Origin: Bacteroidia bacterium
GTDB taxonomy: Bacteria; Bacteroidota; Bacteroidia; Flavobacteriales; Flavobacteriaceae
Reading direction: 5' to 3'
Assembly (NCBI GenBank): GCA_030429325.1
Contig: JAUICT010000051.1
Coordinates: 1-9,451 of the forward strand
DNA: 9,451 nucleotides
Below the pieces are notes generated by a model. It was not told the DNA's origin. It did not search any database and saw nothing but the letters and a program-made list of their open reading frames with translations. Numbering within the stretch: position 1 is the first letter of the stretch; each line of letters opens with the position of its first letter. The position numbers were made by a program, and so were the translations under genes. This document shows, piece by piece, positions 1 through 6,176 of the stretch.

Positions 1-114
1 AATGTCTCCTGGTCTTTTATTGATGACAATGAGGTGGTTGTCCTCATACAGTACTTGAAGGTTGGAGGAGTTGGATGTATTGGATTGTTGGTCTTTTGGA
101 TTGTTGGAACTCAC
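1..114 (-). CDS. RluA-family RNA pseudouridine synthase, N-terminal fragment (runs off the left edge)
   Basis: Only the first 38 codons are present. The frame reads LQVLYEDNHLIVINKRPGDI at residues 19-38, which matches the opening beta-strand region of RluA-type synthases (the 'vLYEDnhllvvNKpaGd' block). These enzymes convert specific uridines of rRNA or tRNA to pseudouridine; the catalytic Asp would lie beyond the edge. The only usable in-frame start is GTG at 114-112, directly after an in-frame TAA. This GTG overlaps the TGA of the upstream four-helix-bundle gene (GTGA), which suggests translational coupling. Residues 2-18 are Ser/Asn-rich and are encoded by the TTGGATTGTTGG repeat, so this N-terminus may be an addition created by the repeat rather than an ancestral part of the enzyme. 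The family call is fairly sure; which RNA it modifies cannot be told. Confidence 0.72.
   Translation of the reverse strand, partial: MSSNNPKDQQSNTSNSSNLQVLYEDNHLIVINKRPGDI
80..107. repeat. Direct repeat of TTGGATTGTTGG (two copies)
   Basis: TTGGATTGTTGG occurs exactly at 80-91 and again at 96-107, separated by TCTT. More TTGGA-like units lie just to the left (70-75, ttggat). The copies sit inside the first codons of the pseudouridine synthase and just past the four-helix-bundle stop. Confidence 0.85.
90..109. repeat. Left arm of an imperfect inverted repeat flanking the four-helix-bundle gene
   Basis: Plus strand reads GGTC-tttt-GGATTGTTGGAA. The reverse complement of 535-550 reads GGTCGGATTCTTGGAA. 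The arms match at 15 of 16 positions apart from a 4-base insertion in the left arm. Together they bracket the four-helix-bundle gene and its leader. Confidence 0.6.
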
Positions 115-461
115 TTAAGGGTGGATTTGAATTTAGAAGTCATTTTGATGATGGATTCCAGATTGTTCAAAAGCTTTTGTAATTCATTTTCTCGAATGAA
201 TTTTAAGTCCTTGGAGATTATTAGCTGAGTTTCAATTTCATATAGCGAACCAATGGCTATCTCCAGAAATCTAGAAAAATCTCTTTTGGATTTTCTTGAA
301 CTACCTTCCGCAATGTTTGATGGAACTGAAACTGAAGCTCTTCTCAATTGATTCGTGATACCAAACTTTTCGGTTTCGGGAAATGAAGAGGTTATTTCGT
401 ATATGTCTGAACAAAAATTTCTACTCAATCTCCATATTTCCAAATCTTTAAATCGATGCAT
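111..461 (-). CDS. Four-helix-bundle protein (S23 / bIVP family)
   Basis: This 116-residue protein has the hallmarks of the four-helix-bundle family first seen encoded in intervening sequences of 23S rRNA genes: an MHRFKDLEIWRLSR start, then RRASVSVPSNIAEGSSRKS at about residues 40-58 (the RRAa.SiPsNIAEG signature), then FSRFLEIAIGSLYEIETQL. The length is typical and complete. No signal peptide or membrane segment is visible, so it should be cytoplasmic. The molecular function of the family is unknown; pentameric bundles have been described and nucleic-acid contact has been proposed. Here the gene is stand-alone, not inside an rRNA gene. Its stop overlaps the GTG of the pseudouridine synthase, and imperfect inverted repeats lie on both sides (90-109 and 535-550), consistent with a mobile or recently inserted unit between panB and the synthase. 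Confidence 0.9.
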   Translation of the reverse strand: MHRFKDLEIWRLSRNFCSDIYEITSSFPETEKFGITNQLRRASVSVPSNIAEGSSRKSKRDFSRFLEIAIGSLYEIETQLIISKDLKFIRENELQKLLNNLESIIKMTSKFKSTLK

Positions 462-495
462 GTATGTTGATTTGTTTTTAATTGGAGGTTGATTT

Positions 496-503
496 CAAAA
501 ATA
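496..503 (-). promoter_or_regulatory. Candidate Bacteroidota -7 box (TATTTTTG) for the four-helix-bundle gene
   Basis: The minus strand reads TATTTTTG, a full match to the Bacteroidota -7 consensus TAnnTTTG, 34 bases before the ATG. I see no good TTTG at the expected -33 spacing, so this is only a candidate. Confidence 0.33.
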
Positions 504-534
504 CGTATTCCAATTAAAATCGGATAATCCAATA

Positions 535-550
535 TTCCAAGAATCCGACC
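535..550. repeat. Right arm of the inverted repeat flanking the four-helix-bundle gene
   Basis: Plus strand TTCCAAGAATCCGACC, 11 bases beyond the panB stop. On the minus strand the wider stretch 510-556 is a series of TTGGA/GGATT units (TTGGACGGTCGGATT, TTGGAATATTGGATT, AATTGGAATACG), the same vocabulary as the left flank but in opposite orientation. Confidence 0.6.
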
Positions 551-561
551 GTCCAAATCAA

Positions 562-1380
562 TCAATAGGATTCCTCCTCATTAGGAAAGTCCCTGCTTTT
601 TACATCATCTACATACTGAGAAATGGCTTTGCTCATTTCGTCATAAAGGTTCATGTACCTTCTGAGGAAACGAGGGTGGAATTCATGGGTCATGCCCAGT
701 AGGTCGTGTACCACTAAAACTTGTCCATCAACTCCGTTTCCAGCACCAATGCCTATGATCGGGATAGAAACACTTTCGGCCACTTCTTTGGCCAGTTTTG
801 CGGGAATTTTTTCTAAAACGATACCAAAACAGCCCAATTCTTCCAGCATTTTGGCATCCTGCTTCAATTTTTCCGCTTCTTCCTCTTCTTTGGCTCGAAC
901 GGTATAGGTGCCAAATTTATAAATGGATTGAGGGGTAAGCCCCAAATGCCCCATTACAGGAATGCCTGCTTGTAGAATACGGCTTACCGAGTCTTTGATT
1001 TCGGCACCGCCTTCCACTTTTATGGCGTGGGCCCCACTTTCTTTCATGATGCGGATGGCGGAACGCAAGGCTTCCTTTGAATCACTCTGATAGCTGCCAA
1101 ACGGGATGTCCACCACTACAAGTGCCCTTTTTGCGGCACGGACTACGGAACTGGCATGGTAGATCATTTGGTCCAAGGTAATGGGCAAGGTGGTCTCATG
1201 GCCCGCTATGACATTGCTGGCGGAGTCTCCCACCAAGATGACATCCACATTGGCGGCATCAACGATTTTGGCCATGGAGTAATCGTAGGAGGTGAGCATG
1301 GAAATTTTCTCACCGTTTTGCTTCATTTCGATGAGGGATTTCACCGTAACTCTCTTGTATTCTTTTTTGGCAACTGACAT
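562..1380 (-). CDS. panB: 3-methyl-2-oxobutanoate hydroxymethyltransferase (ketopantoate hydroxymethyltransferase)
   Basis: PanB transfers the one-carbon unit of 5,10-methylenetetrahydrofolate to 2-oxoisovalerate, making ketopantoate, the first committed step to pantothenate and CoA; it is a cytoplasmic Mg-dependent TIM barrel. With the start at 1380 the protein has 272 residues, normal for the family. Visible family residues are the Mg ligands D52 (LVGDS), D91 (VVDIPFG) and E123 (IKVEGG), the GHLGLTPQS loop at 144-152, the catalytic E190 (VLEKIP), and the IPIIGIGAGNGVDGQVLVVHD block that closes the barrel. An ATG at 1434 would add 18 residues of no family character; MSVAKKEYKRV is the more natural start. 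The gene faces away from the NTF2-like gene across 71 bases. No terminator is visible between its stop and the four-helix-bundle gene, so read-through is possible. Confidence 0.97.
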   Translation of the reverse strand: MSVAKKEYKRVTVKSLIEMKQNGEKISMLTSYDYSMAKIVDAANVDVILVGDSASNVIAGHETTLPITLDQMIYHASSVVRAAKRALVVVDIPFGSYQSDSKEALRSAIRIMKESGAHAIKVEGGAEIKDSVSRILQAGIPVMGHLGLTPQSIYKFGTYTVRAKEEEEAEKLKQDAKMLEELGCFGIVLEKIPAKLAKEVAESVSIPIIGIGAGNGVDGQVLVVHDLLGMTHEFHPRFLRRYMNLYDEMSKAISQYVDDVKSRDFPNEEESY

Positions 1381-1451
1381 CTGGTTCTCTTTTACAGGAT
1401 AAATGTAAGCAGATTTGTTTAAATTGGGCTTCAATCAAAAAACTACATATC

Positions 1452-1934
1452 ATGAGAACTTTTCTAAGTTTCGTATTTCTGTCTGCGTTATGTTTTACAG
1501 TTTCGGCCCAAGGCCCAAACCCATCGGATGTTGATTCCGAACAACAAATAAAAGAGGTGATAGAAACTTTTTTTGATGGATTTCATAAGCAGGACTCCAC
1601 CATCATAAAAAGTGTTTCGGCCAATCAGGTGGTACTCCAGACCACGGGTAGGGACCAAGAGGGCAAGACCCGATTCCGTAACGAGGAGTTTTCAAATTTC
1701 CTCACCTCCATTTGCAGTATCCCCGATAGTATCAAGTTCGAGGAAAAACTAACCTCATTTTCCATTCAGGTAGATCGTACCATGGCCAATGCATGGGTAG
1801 GCTATGAATTTTGGCTGAATGATACTTTCAGCCATTGTGGCATAAATTCCTTTCAACTGGTAAATTTTGATGGGGATTGGAAAATCATCTACTTGATAGA
1901 TACCAGGGGCAAGGCTGGCTGTATGGAAGAGTAA
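1452..1934 (+). CDS. Secreted NTF2-like / putative lumazine-binding-type protein
   Basis: A 160-residue protein with a clear Sec signal peptide: MR, a hydrophobic core (TFLSFVFLSALCFTV), and probable cleavage after SA in VSAQG, giving a periplasmic product. The mature part follows the NTF2-like alpha+beta cone pattern: an N-terminal helix (QQIKEVIETFFDGFHKQD) and later strands such as NAWVGYEFWLND, GINSFQLVNFDGDWKIIYL and IDTRGKAGC. This layout is common in Bacteroidota proteins annotated as NTF2-family or DUF4440/lumazine-binding-like. Substrate and role are unknown. Two cysteines near the C-terminal half (SHCGIN and KAGC) could form a disulfide. It is convergent with the SCO gene, with 12 bases between stops and no hairpin I can see there. 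Confidence 0.82.
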   Translation: MRTFLSFVFLSALCFTVSAQGPNPSDVDSEQQIKEVIETFFDGFHKQDSTIIKSVSANQVVLQTTGRDQEGKTRFRNEEFSNFLTSICSIPDSIKFEEKLTSFSIQVDRTMANAWVGYEFWLNDTFSHCGINSFQLVNFDGDWKIIYLIDTRGKAGCMEE

Positions 1935-1946
1935 GCATTGATAAGA

Positions 1947-2612
1947 TTACTCGGTCAAGGTTTTTATGGCGTCAATCAGCTTATGGATTTCGTCATTGTT
2001 GGTTCCATCATATACCCCACGGATTTGTTTTTTTTTGTCAACAAGCACAAAGTTTGGAGTGTGGATAAAGTCTTGTAAGCCACCGTCCCCATAATCCACA
2101 GCCGCAAAATAACTTTTACGGGCCAGGTTGTAAATAAGCGCTTTGTTCCCCGTAGTGATGTTCCATTTTGAATCCAAGATCCCATTTCTGAGGGCATATT
2201 CCTTTAAAATGGGGACACTGTCCATTTCAGGGGTTACGGAAATGGATAAAAACATTACATCCGGGGTATCCCGAAAAACCTCCTGAAGCTGTTCCATGTG
2301 GTTTGTCATTATGGGACAAATACTAGGGCATCTAGTAAAAAAGAAGTCGGTAACGTAAATCTTGTCGGCATAATCTTCTTGGGTAATGATTTCTCCATTC
2401 TGATTGATCAATTCAAAATTGGCAACCCTATGAGGTGCTGTATTATTTTGAAAACTGACGTCAACCAGCTCCGCATTGAAATCTTTTGGTCCCAGAACGG
2501 GCAATTCCGAGTTTTTTTTGAAAATGAAATAAACAACTGCCAAAATACCAAGAGCGGTGAGCATACTTGGTATTTTAGAGCCGTTTTGTTTTGGAGATGA
2601 AGGTTTTCCCAT
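1947..2612 (-). CDS. SCO1/SenC/PrrC-family copper-binding thioredoxin-like protein
   Basis: This 221-residue protein has one N-terminal membrane anchor (about 14-32, IPSMLTALGILAVVYFIF), placing a thioredoxin-fold domain in the periplasm. The copper/thiol site of SCO proteins is complete: C95 and C99 in TRCPSICPIM and the distal H184 in FIHTPNFVLVD. SCO proteins deliver copper to the CuA centre of cytochrome c oxidase or act as thiol reductants in that pathway. The ATG follows the TAA of the upstream TPR gene with no base between them (TAAATG), so translation probably depends on termination of the TPR protein. No oxidase genes are in the window, so whether it serves an oxidase or another copper protein is open. 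Family assignment is firm. Confidence 0.95.
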   Translation of the reverse strand: MGKPSSPKQNGSKIPSMLTALGILAVVYFIFKKNSELPVLGPKDFNAELVDVSFQNNTAPHRVANFELINQNGEIITQEDYADKIYVTDFFFTRCPSICPIMTNHMEQLQEVFRDTPDVMFLSISVTPEMDSVPILKEYALRNGILDSKWNITTGNKALIYNLARKSYFAAVDYGDGGLQDFIHTPNFVLVDKKKQIRGVYDGTNNDEIHKLIDAIKTLTE

Positions 2613-4343
2613 TTATAAGATTGAACTTTCAATGGAAATGTCCGAATGTTTCCAAGCCTTGTCAAACTCATCTTTTATGGCCTGTGCGTCTTCCATTTTG
2701 CCTTGGGCCTTCAAGCTGTTGTGTAGTCCCATCAACGACCAGCCATTCTGCCTGAGCACGCTTAAATCTTCCCGATAGACCTTTTCAGCCTCTTGGTATT
2801 TTTTGGCATTCATCAAGACTGCGCCCAAGTTTTGTCTTGTGGGAATGTGCCAAGCAGCGGGTTCCGTGTAGGTAAGCCCGTCTTCAAATTCAACGGCTTT
2901 GGTCAGGTGTTCAATCGCACTGTTGATGTCGCCGTTCAAGGCGGCCAGTTCCCCTGCAACCACTTCATAGGCTATGTTTGCGGCATTGACAGACGGATTA
3001 TGTGGTGTCGCCACAAGGGTTTCCATATCAGGGTCATTTTTTAAGGCCTCTAGGGCATCCAGTTCTTCCTGCGCTTCTTTTTTGTTCCCTTTTCGCACAA
3101 ATGCCATTCCCCGGGCATAGTGTCTGATGAGGTTTAGGTGCTTTATGTCAGGATTGGGAGCCGGTATGGTCAAGATTTCATTCCATTTACCAAAACGCGT
3201 ATAGGCCAGCATGGGAGTGGAGGCAAAGTCTTGGAGAAATGGCATGGTAATAAATTCGCCCACGGGAACTTTTTCAGCCGTTTTCTTTGCGGCGTCGATG
3301 GCAATATCACTATCACCCAAAAGGCTGGCTGCGGACCATAAAAAATGGATGTTGTGCGGATAATATCCTAAAGGATACAATCCTTGCGAATAGCACTGGG
3401 AAATGTAATCCTCATCCGCTAAAATGGCAGCTTGATTTGCTTTTACGGCGTCTAAATAACGTCCAACGCGAATGTAGATATGCGAGGGCATGTGTACAAT
3501 ATGTCCGGCAGCTGGCATAAGTTTACCTAATTTATCCGCACTGGCCACGCCCAAATCAGGCTTTGGTAATTCCACCATGTGAATATAATAATGGTGCGCC
3601 CCAGGGTTGTTGGGATTGATTTCCATCGCCTTTTCCAAAGCAGCCTTGGCCTCAGGAATGTTGGGTGATGGATTCCCATCTTGGTCCCAATAGTTCCAAG
3701 GAACTGTATTCATCACAGAAGCAGCATAAAGTACTTGCACCTCTGCATCTTCGGGGTATTTTTTCAACACCTTTGCCATTTCGTTCATATAGGCCATGTT
3801 CAATTCCGCGACATCTTTGGTAAGGTCTTCACTATATCTTGCCGTAAGTGCTTGGATTAGCGCCTGCTCTTTTGGGGTGGCCGAGGAGCTAAGGCTTTTG
3901 GCCTTTGCCATGGCTTCGTTGGTTTTTATTTTTCGGTCTTCTGGAGGCAATGGGTCGTTGATGTTTGGTCCCAAGGCATAGGCTTGACCCCAAAACGTCA
4001 TGGCCGAAGTAGGGTCTAATCGGGATGCTTCCATAAAAGATCGGTGTGCCTCTGCATGGTTAAATGCATAGGTAAGCCGCAAACCTTGATTAAAAAAGGT
4101 TTGTGCTTTTTCGCTTTTAGTGGTGATGGGGTAACTCAAATCACCCAAGTTTTCAAAAAGAGGGGCGATTTGTTGGGTTGAATCCACTACATCCAATAGG
4201 TAAGTGGTAGGAGTACATTTAATAAAGCTGAATGAGGCTTTTTGCCTATCCTTGTTCACGATGGATTGGGATTCATCGGTAGCAAGGTGAATAACCATTA
4301 GCGCCGCAAGTGCCAAAATGGCCAAACTTAGTTTTGTTTTCAT
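2613..4343 (-). CDS. Exported tetratricopeptide-repeat protein of unknown function
   Basis: A 576-residue protein that opens with a signal peptide or uncleaved anchor (MKTKLSLAILALAALMVIHLA) and no lipobox cysteine. Helical TPR pairs are seen at about 78-125 (KAQTFFNQGLRLTYAFNHAE, then FMEASRLDPTSAMTFWGQAY), at about 225-260 (AKAALEKAMEINPNNPGAHH), and in the C-terminal third (GELAALNGDINSAIEHLTKA; NLGAVLMNAKKYQEAEKVYR; LHNSLKAQGKMEDAQAI). The centre has a conserved-looking His-rich stretch, AAGHIVHMPSHIYIRVGRY, and several Trp/Tyr motifs (VPWNYWDQD), which suggest more than a plain scaffold. It should act in the periplasm as a protein-binding or assembly factor. The direct junction with the SCO gene suggests a shared task, perhaps copper or oxidase assembly; that is inference. 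No clean TAnnTTTG promoter was found upstream. Confidence 0.85.
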   Translation of the reverse strand: MKTKLSLAILALAALMVIHLATDESQSIVNKDRQKASFSFIKCTPTTYLLDVVDSTQQIAPLFENLGDLSYPITTKSEKAQTFFNQGLRLTYAFNHAEAHRSFMEASRLDPTSAMTFWGQAYALGPNINDPLPPEDRKIKTNEAMAKAKSLSSSATPKEQALIQALTARYSEDLTKDVAELNMAYMNEMAKVLKKYPEDAEVQVLYAASVMNTVPWNYWDQDGNPSPNIPEAKAALEKAMEINPNNPGAHHYYIHMVELPKPDLGVASADKLGKLMPAAGHIVHMPSHIYIRVGRYLDAVKANQAAILADEDYISQCYSQGLYPLGYYPHNIHFLWSAASLLGDSDIAIDAAKKTAEKVPVGEFITMPFLQDFASTPMLAYTRFGKWNEILTIPAPNPDIKHLNLIRHYARGMAFVRKGNKKEAQEELDALEALKNDPDMETLVATPHNPSVNAANIAYEVVAGELAALNGDINSAIEHLTKAVEFEDGLTYTEPAAWHIPTRQNLGAVLMNAKKYQEAEKVYREDLSVLRQNGWSLMGLHNSLKAQGKMEDAQAIKDEFDKAWKHSDISIESSIL

Positions 4344-4480
4344 GATAGTGTTGTTGTGTGTTAGGTCTGTGGCGCTCAGAATTTACTACGCCATTGGGGG
4401 AATATAATCAATTGGACTCCTATTGAAAAGGGAACCGATTGTTGTGTCAATAAGTGCTAAAGTAATGAAAATTAGCCTCT
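4344..4480 (-). other. Intergenic leader of the TPR-SCO pair
   Basis: This stretch lies between the L-serine dehydratase terminator region and the TPR start. It has TTGACA on the minus strand near 4450 but no convincing -10 or -7 partner, and I see no small gene or strong hairpin in it. The TPR-SCO promoter must lie here if the two genes are transcribed on their own. Confidence 0.4.
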
Positions 4481-4522
4481 AAAGAAAGAAAAAAGAAGTG
4501 ATTGGATGGCTTTGACCCAATC
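4481..4522 (-). terminator. Weak Rho-independent terminator after the L-serine dehydratase gene
   Basis: On the minus strand, 14 bases after the stop, GATTGG (4522-4517) and CCAATC (4505-4500) can pair around an 11-base loop, followed by a T-rich run (4499-4481). The stem is only 6 bp, so it is a modest candidate. Confidence 0.42.
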
Positions 4523-4535
4523 TAATCTAACAGTT

Positions 4536-5960
4536 TTAACAGTCGCTAAGGAAAACACCCACGGCAAGACCACCTTCTGAGGTTTCCTTATACTTTGCGT
4601 TCATGTCCTTGGCAGTTTCCCACATGGTATTGACCACCTTGTCCAATGGGACCTTAGCTTCTTTTGGGTCGGTGTCAAGGGCCAATTCTGCTGCATTGAT
4701 GGCTTTAATCGCCCCCATGGCATTTCGTTCAATGCAGGGAACCTGAACCAATCCACCGATAGGGTCACAGGTTAATCCCAAATGATGTTCCATGGCAATT
4801 TCCGCGGCAATCAGGACTTGTTCAGGGGAGCCGCCCATAAGTTCGGTAAGCCCAGCCGCGGCCATGGCCGAGGATACCCCAATTTCTGCTTGGCACCCGC
4901 CCATGGCGGCTGAGATGGTGGCTCCTTTTTTAAAAATGCTCCCCACTTCGCTGGCCACCAATAAAAACTGTCGCACATCATCAAAATCGGCATCGTGGTT
5001 TTCAATGACCATATAGTACATCAAGACTGCTGGAATAACCCCCGCGCTGCCATTGGTTGGTGCGGTAACGACCCTGCCTAAGGAAGCATTGACTTCATTC
5101 ACACTGAGCGCAAAACAACTGACCCATTTAATGATCTGTCGGAATTTGACCTCCGTGTCGCGAATACTCTCCAACCACTCTTGAGGGGTGGTGTAGGGAG
5201 TGTTGCCTTTTAATTTTTGATGTATTTCAAAGGCACGCCTCTTTACATTTAGTCCACCGGGTAATTTCCCTTCAGTATGGCAACCAGTATACATGCATTC
5301 CAACATGGTGTCCCAAATACGTTGTAAACCTGTATCTATTTCATCGGAAGAGCGCAATGAAAGTTCATTTTCCCAAACGATTTCCGAGATGGATTTTTGA
5401 TGTTCCTGACAGTGTTGCAGTAACTCTTGCCCTGTTTTTACAGGATGGGGAAAGGTCTTGAACATTTCTTTGTTTTCTTTGGAGTGAATCAGTTCCTCCT
5501 TGACCACAAAACCCCCACCAATGGAATAATAGGTCTCGGTTACCTGTTTACCAGTTGTTAAGTGGGCTTCAAATTGAATGGCGTTGGAATGAAAGGGCAA
5601 GAATTCCTTTTTAAAGACAATATCGTTTTTAAAATCGAATTTTATGGAGTGGGTTCCTCCCAATTGGAGTGTGCTGTTGCTTTTTACATTTTCAATGGCC
5701 AAATCTATACTATCAATAGGGACAGTTTCCGGGTCTGTGCCCAATAATCCCATGACAACGGCAATGTCAGTAGCATGGCCCTTGCCTGTTAGTGAAAGGG
5801 ATCCAAAGAGAGACACGGAAACCTGTTCAATATCATCAAAAATGTTCTGTTCTTTGAGTTCGCCAATCCAACGTTCGGCTGCCCTCCAAGGCCCAAGGGT
5901 GTGGGAACTGGAAGGCCCCACGCCAATCTTGAGCATATCAAACACACTGATACATTCCAT
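4536..5960 (-). CDS. sdaA: L-serine ammonia-lyase (L-serine dehydratase), single-chain iron-sulfur type
   Basis: This enzyme deaminates L-serine to pyruvate and ammonia using a [4Fe-4S] cluster, not PLP. It has 474 residues, with the beta domain first (SVFDMLKIGVGPSSSHTLGPW at 5-25, the GPSSSHT substrate loop) and the alpha catalytic domain after it (TAPTNGSAGVIPAVL, KKGATISAAMGGCQAEIGVS, HHLGLTCDPIGGLVQVPCIE). Predicted cluster ligands are C356, C398 and C409, plus the very last residue, C474 (FLSDC). The 42- and 11-residue spacings between the first three agree with those of the type 2 enzyme from Legionella, where the C-terminal Cys folds back as the fourth ligand. The reading frame is intact. 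The start at 5960 is supported by the family-typical N-terminus and a TATATTTG box 18 bases upstream. It stands alone, divergent from dnaK. Confidence 0.96.
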   Translation of the reverse strand: MECISVFDMLKIGVGPSSSHTLGPWRAAERWIGELKEQNIFDDIEQVSVSLFGSLSLTGKGHATDIAVVMGLLGTDPETVPIDSIDLAIENVKSNSTLQLGGTHSIKFDFKNDIVFKKEFLPFHSNAIQFEAHLTTGKQVTETYYSIGGGFVVKEELIHSKENKEMFKTFPHPVKTGQELLQHCQEHQKSISEIVWENELSLRSSDEIDTGLQRIWDTMLECMYTGCHTEGKLPGGLNVKRRAFEIHQKLKGNTPYTTPQEWLESIRDTEVKFRQIIKWVSCFALSVNEVNASLGRVVTAPTNGSAGVIPAVLMYYMVIENHDADFDDVRQFLLVASEVGSIFKKGATISAAMGGCQAEIGVSSAMAAAGLTELMGGSPEQVLIAAEIAMEHHLGLTCDPIGGLVQVPCIERNAMGAIKAINAAELALDTDPKEAKVPLDKVVNTMWETAKDMNAKYKETSEGGLAVGVFLSDC

Positions 5961-5978
5961 AGATCCGATTTAATGTTT

Positions 5979-5986
5979 CAAATATA
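5979..5986 (-). promoter_or_regulatory. Candidate -7 box (TATATTTG) of the L-serine dehydratase promoter
   Basis: The minus strand reads TATATTTG, an exact TAnnTTTG match, ending 18 bases before the sdaA ATG. That would give a short leader of roughly a dozen bases. The expected -33 TTTG is not well conserved (TTCCTTC region at 6004-6011). Confidence 0.45.
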
Positions 5987-6012
5987 ACAAGTAGGTTGGA
6001 TAATGAAGGAAA

Positions 6013-6020
6013 TAAGTTTG
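6013..6020 (+). promoter_or_regulatory. Candidate -7 box (TAAGTTTG) upstream of dnaK
   Basis: Plus strand TAAGTTTG matches TAnnTTTG and lies 156 bases before the dnaK ATG. No good -33 TTTG lies at the normal distance (only GTTGG at 5995-5999, too close). If used, the inverted repeat at 6066-6103 would be inside the transcript leader. Confidence 0.3.
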
Positions 6021-6065
6021 GAGGATATTTTGGCTTCGAAAGGTAGCTTAACAGGGGAATTTACG

Positions 6066-6103
6066 GAATATGGTCAGACACGGTCTGACACCTTGTCATA
6101 TTC
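6066..6103 (+). promoter_or_regulatory. Compound inverted repeat in the dnaK leader (candidate heat-shock operator or RNA structure)
   Basis: Two perfect nested inverted repeats are present. The inner one is GTCAGAC-acg-GTCTGAC (6073-6089). The outer one is GAATATG (6066-6072) with CATATTC (6097-6103). An overlapping third pair is TGACA-cct-TGTCA (6086-6098 region). There is no CIRCE element (TTAGCACTC-N9-GAGTGCTAA). Lying 73 bases before dnaK, it could be a repressor site or a folded leader; the distinction cannot be made from sequence alone. Confidence 0.6.
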
Positions 6104-6176
6104 TAGGGCATGGCATGATCATTGACACTTCAAGAACGAGACAAAAAGAATTTTAAACAGAATAACTTTAGATACA

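Noticed and set aside
1381..1434. Longer panB start at 1434 adding 18 residues
   Set aside because: The extension has no PanB character, would run into the leader of the divergent gene, and MSVAKKEYKRV is the family-like start.
4405..4455. TTGACA with a TTCAAT 17 bases later on the minus strand upstream of the TPR gene
   Set aside because: This is the E. coli-style layout; Bacteroidota primary promoters use TTTG and TAnnTTTG, and the -10 is poor.
6163..6170. TAACTTTA close to the dnaK start as a -7 box
   Set aside because: It lies 6 bases from the ATG and would leave no room for a transcript leader.
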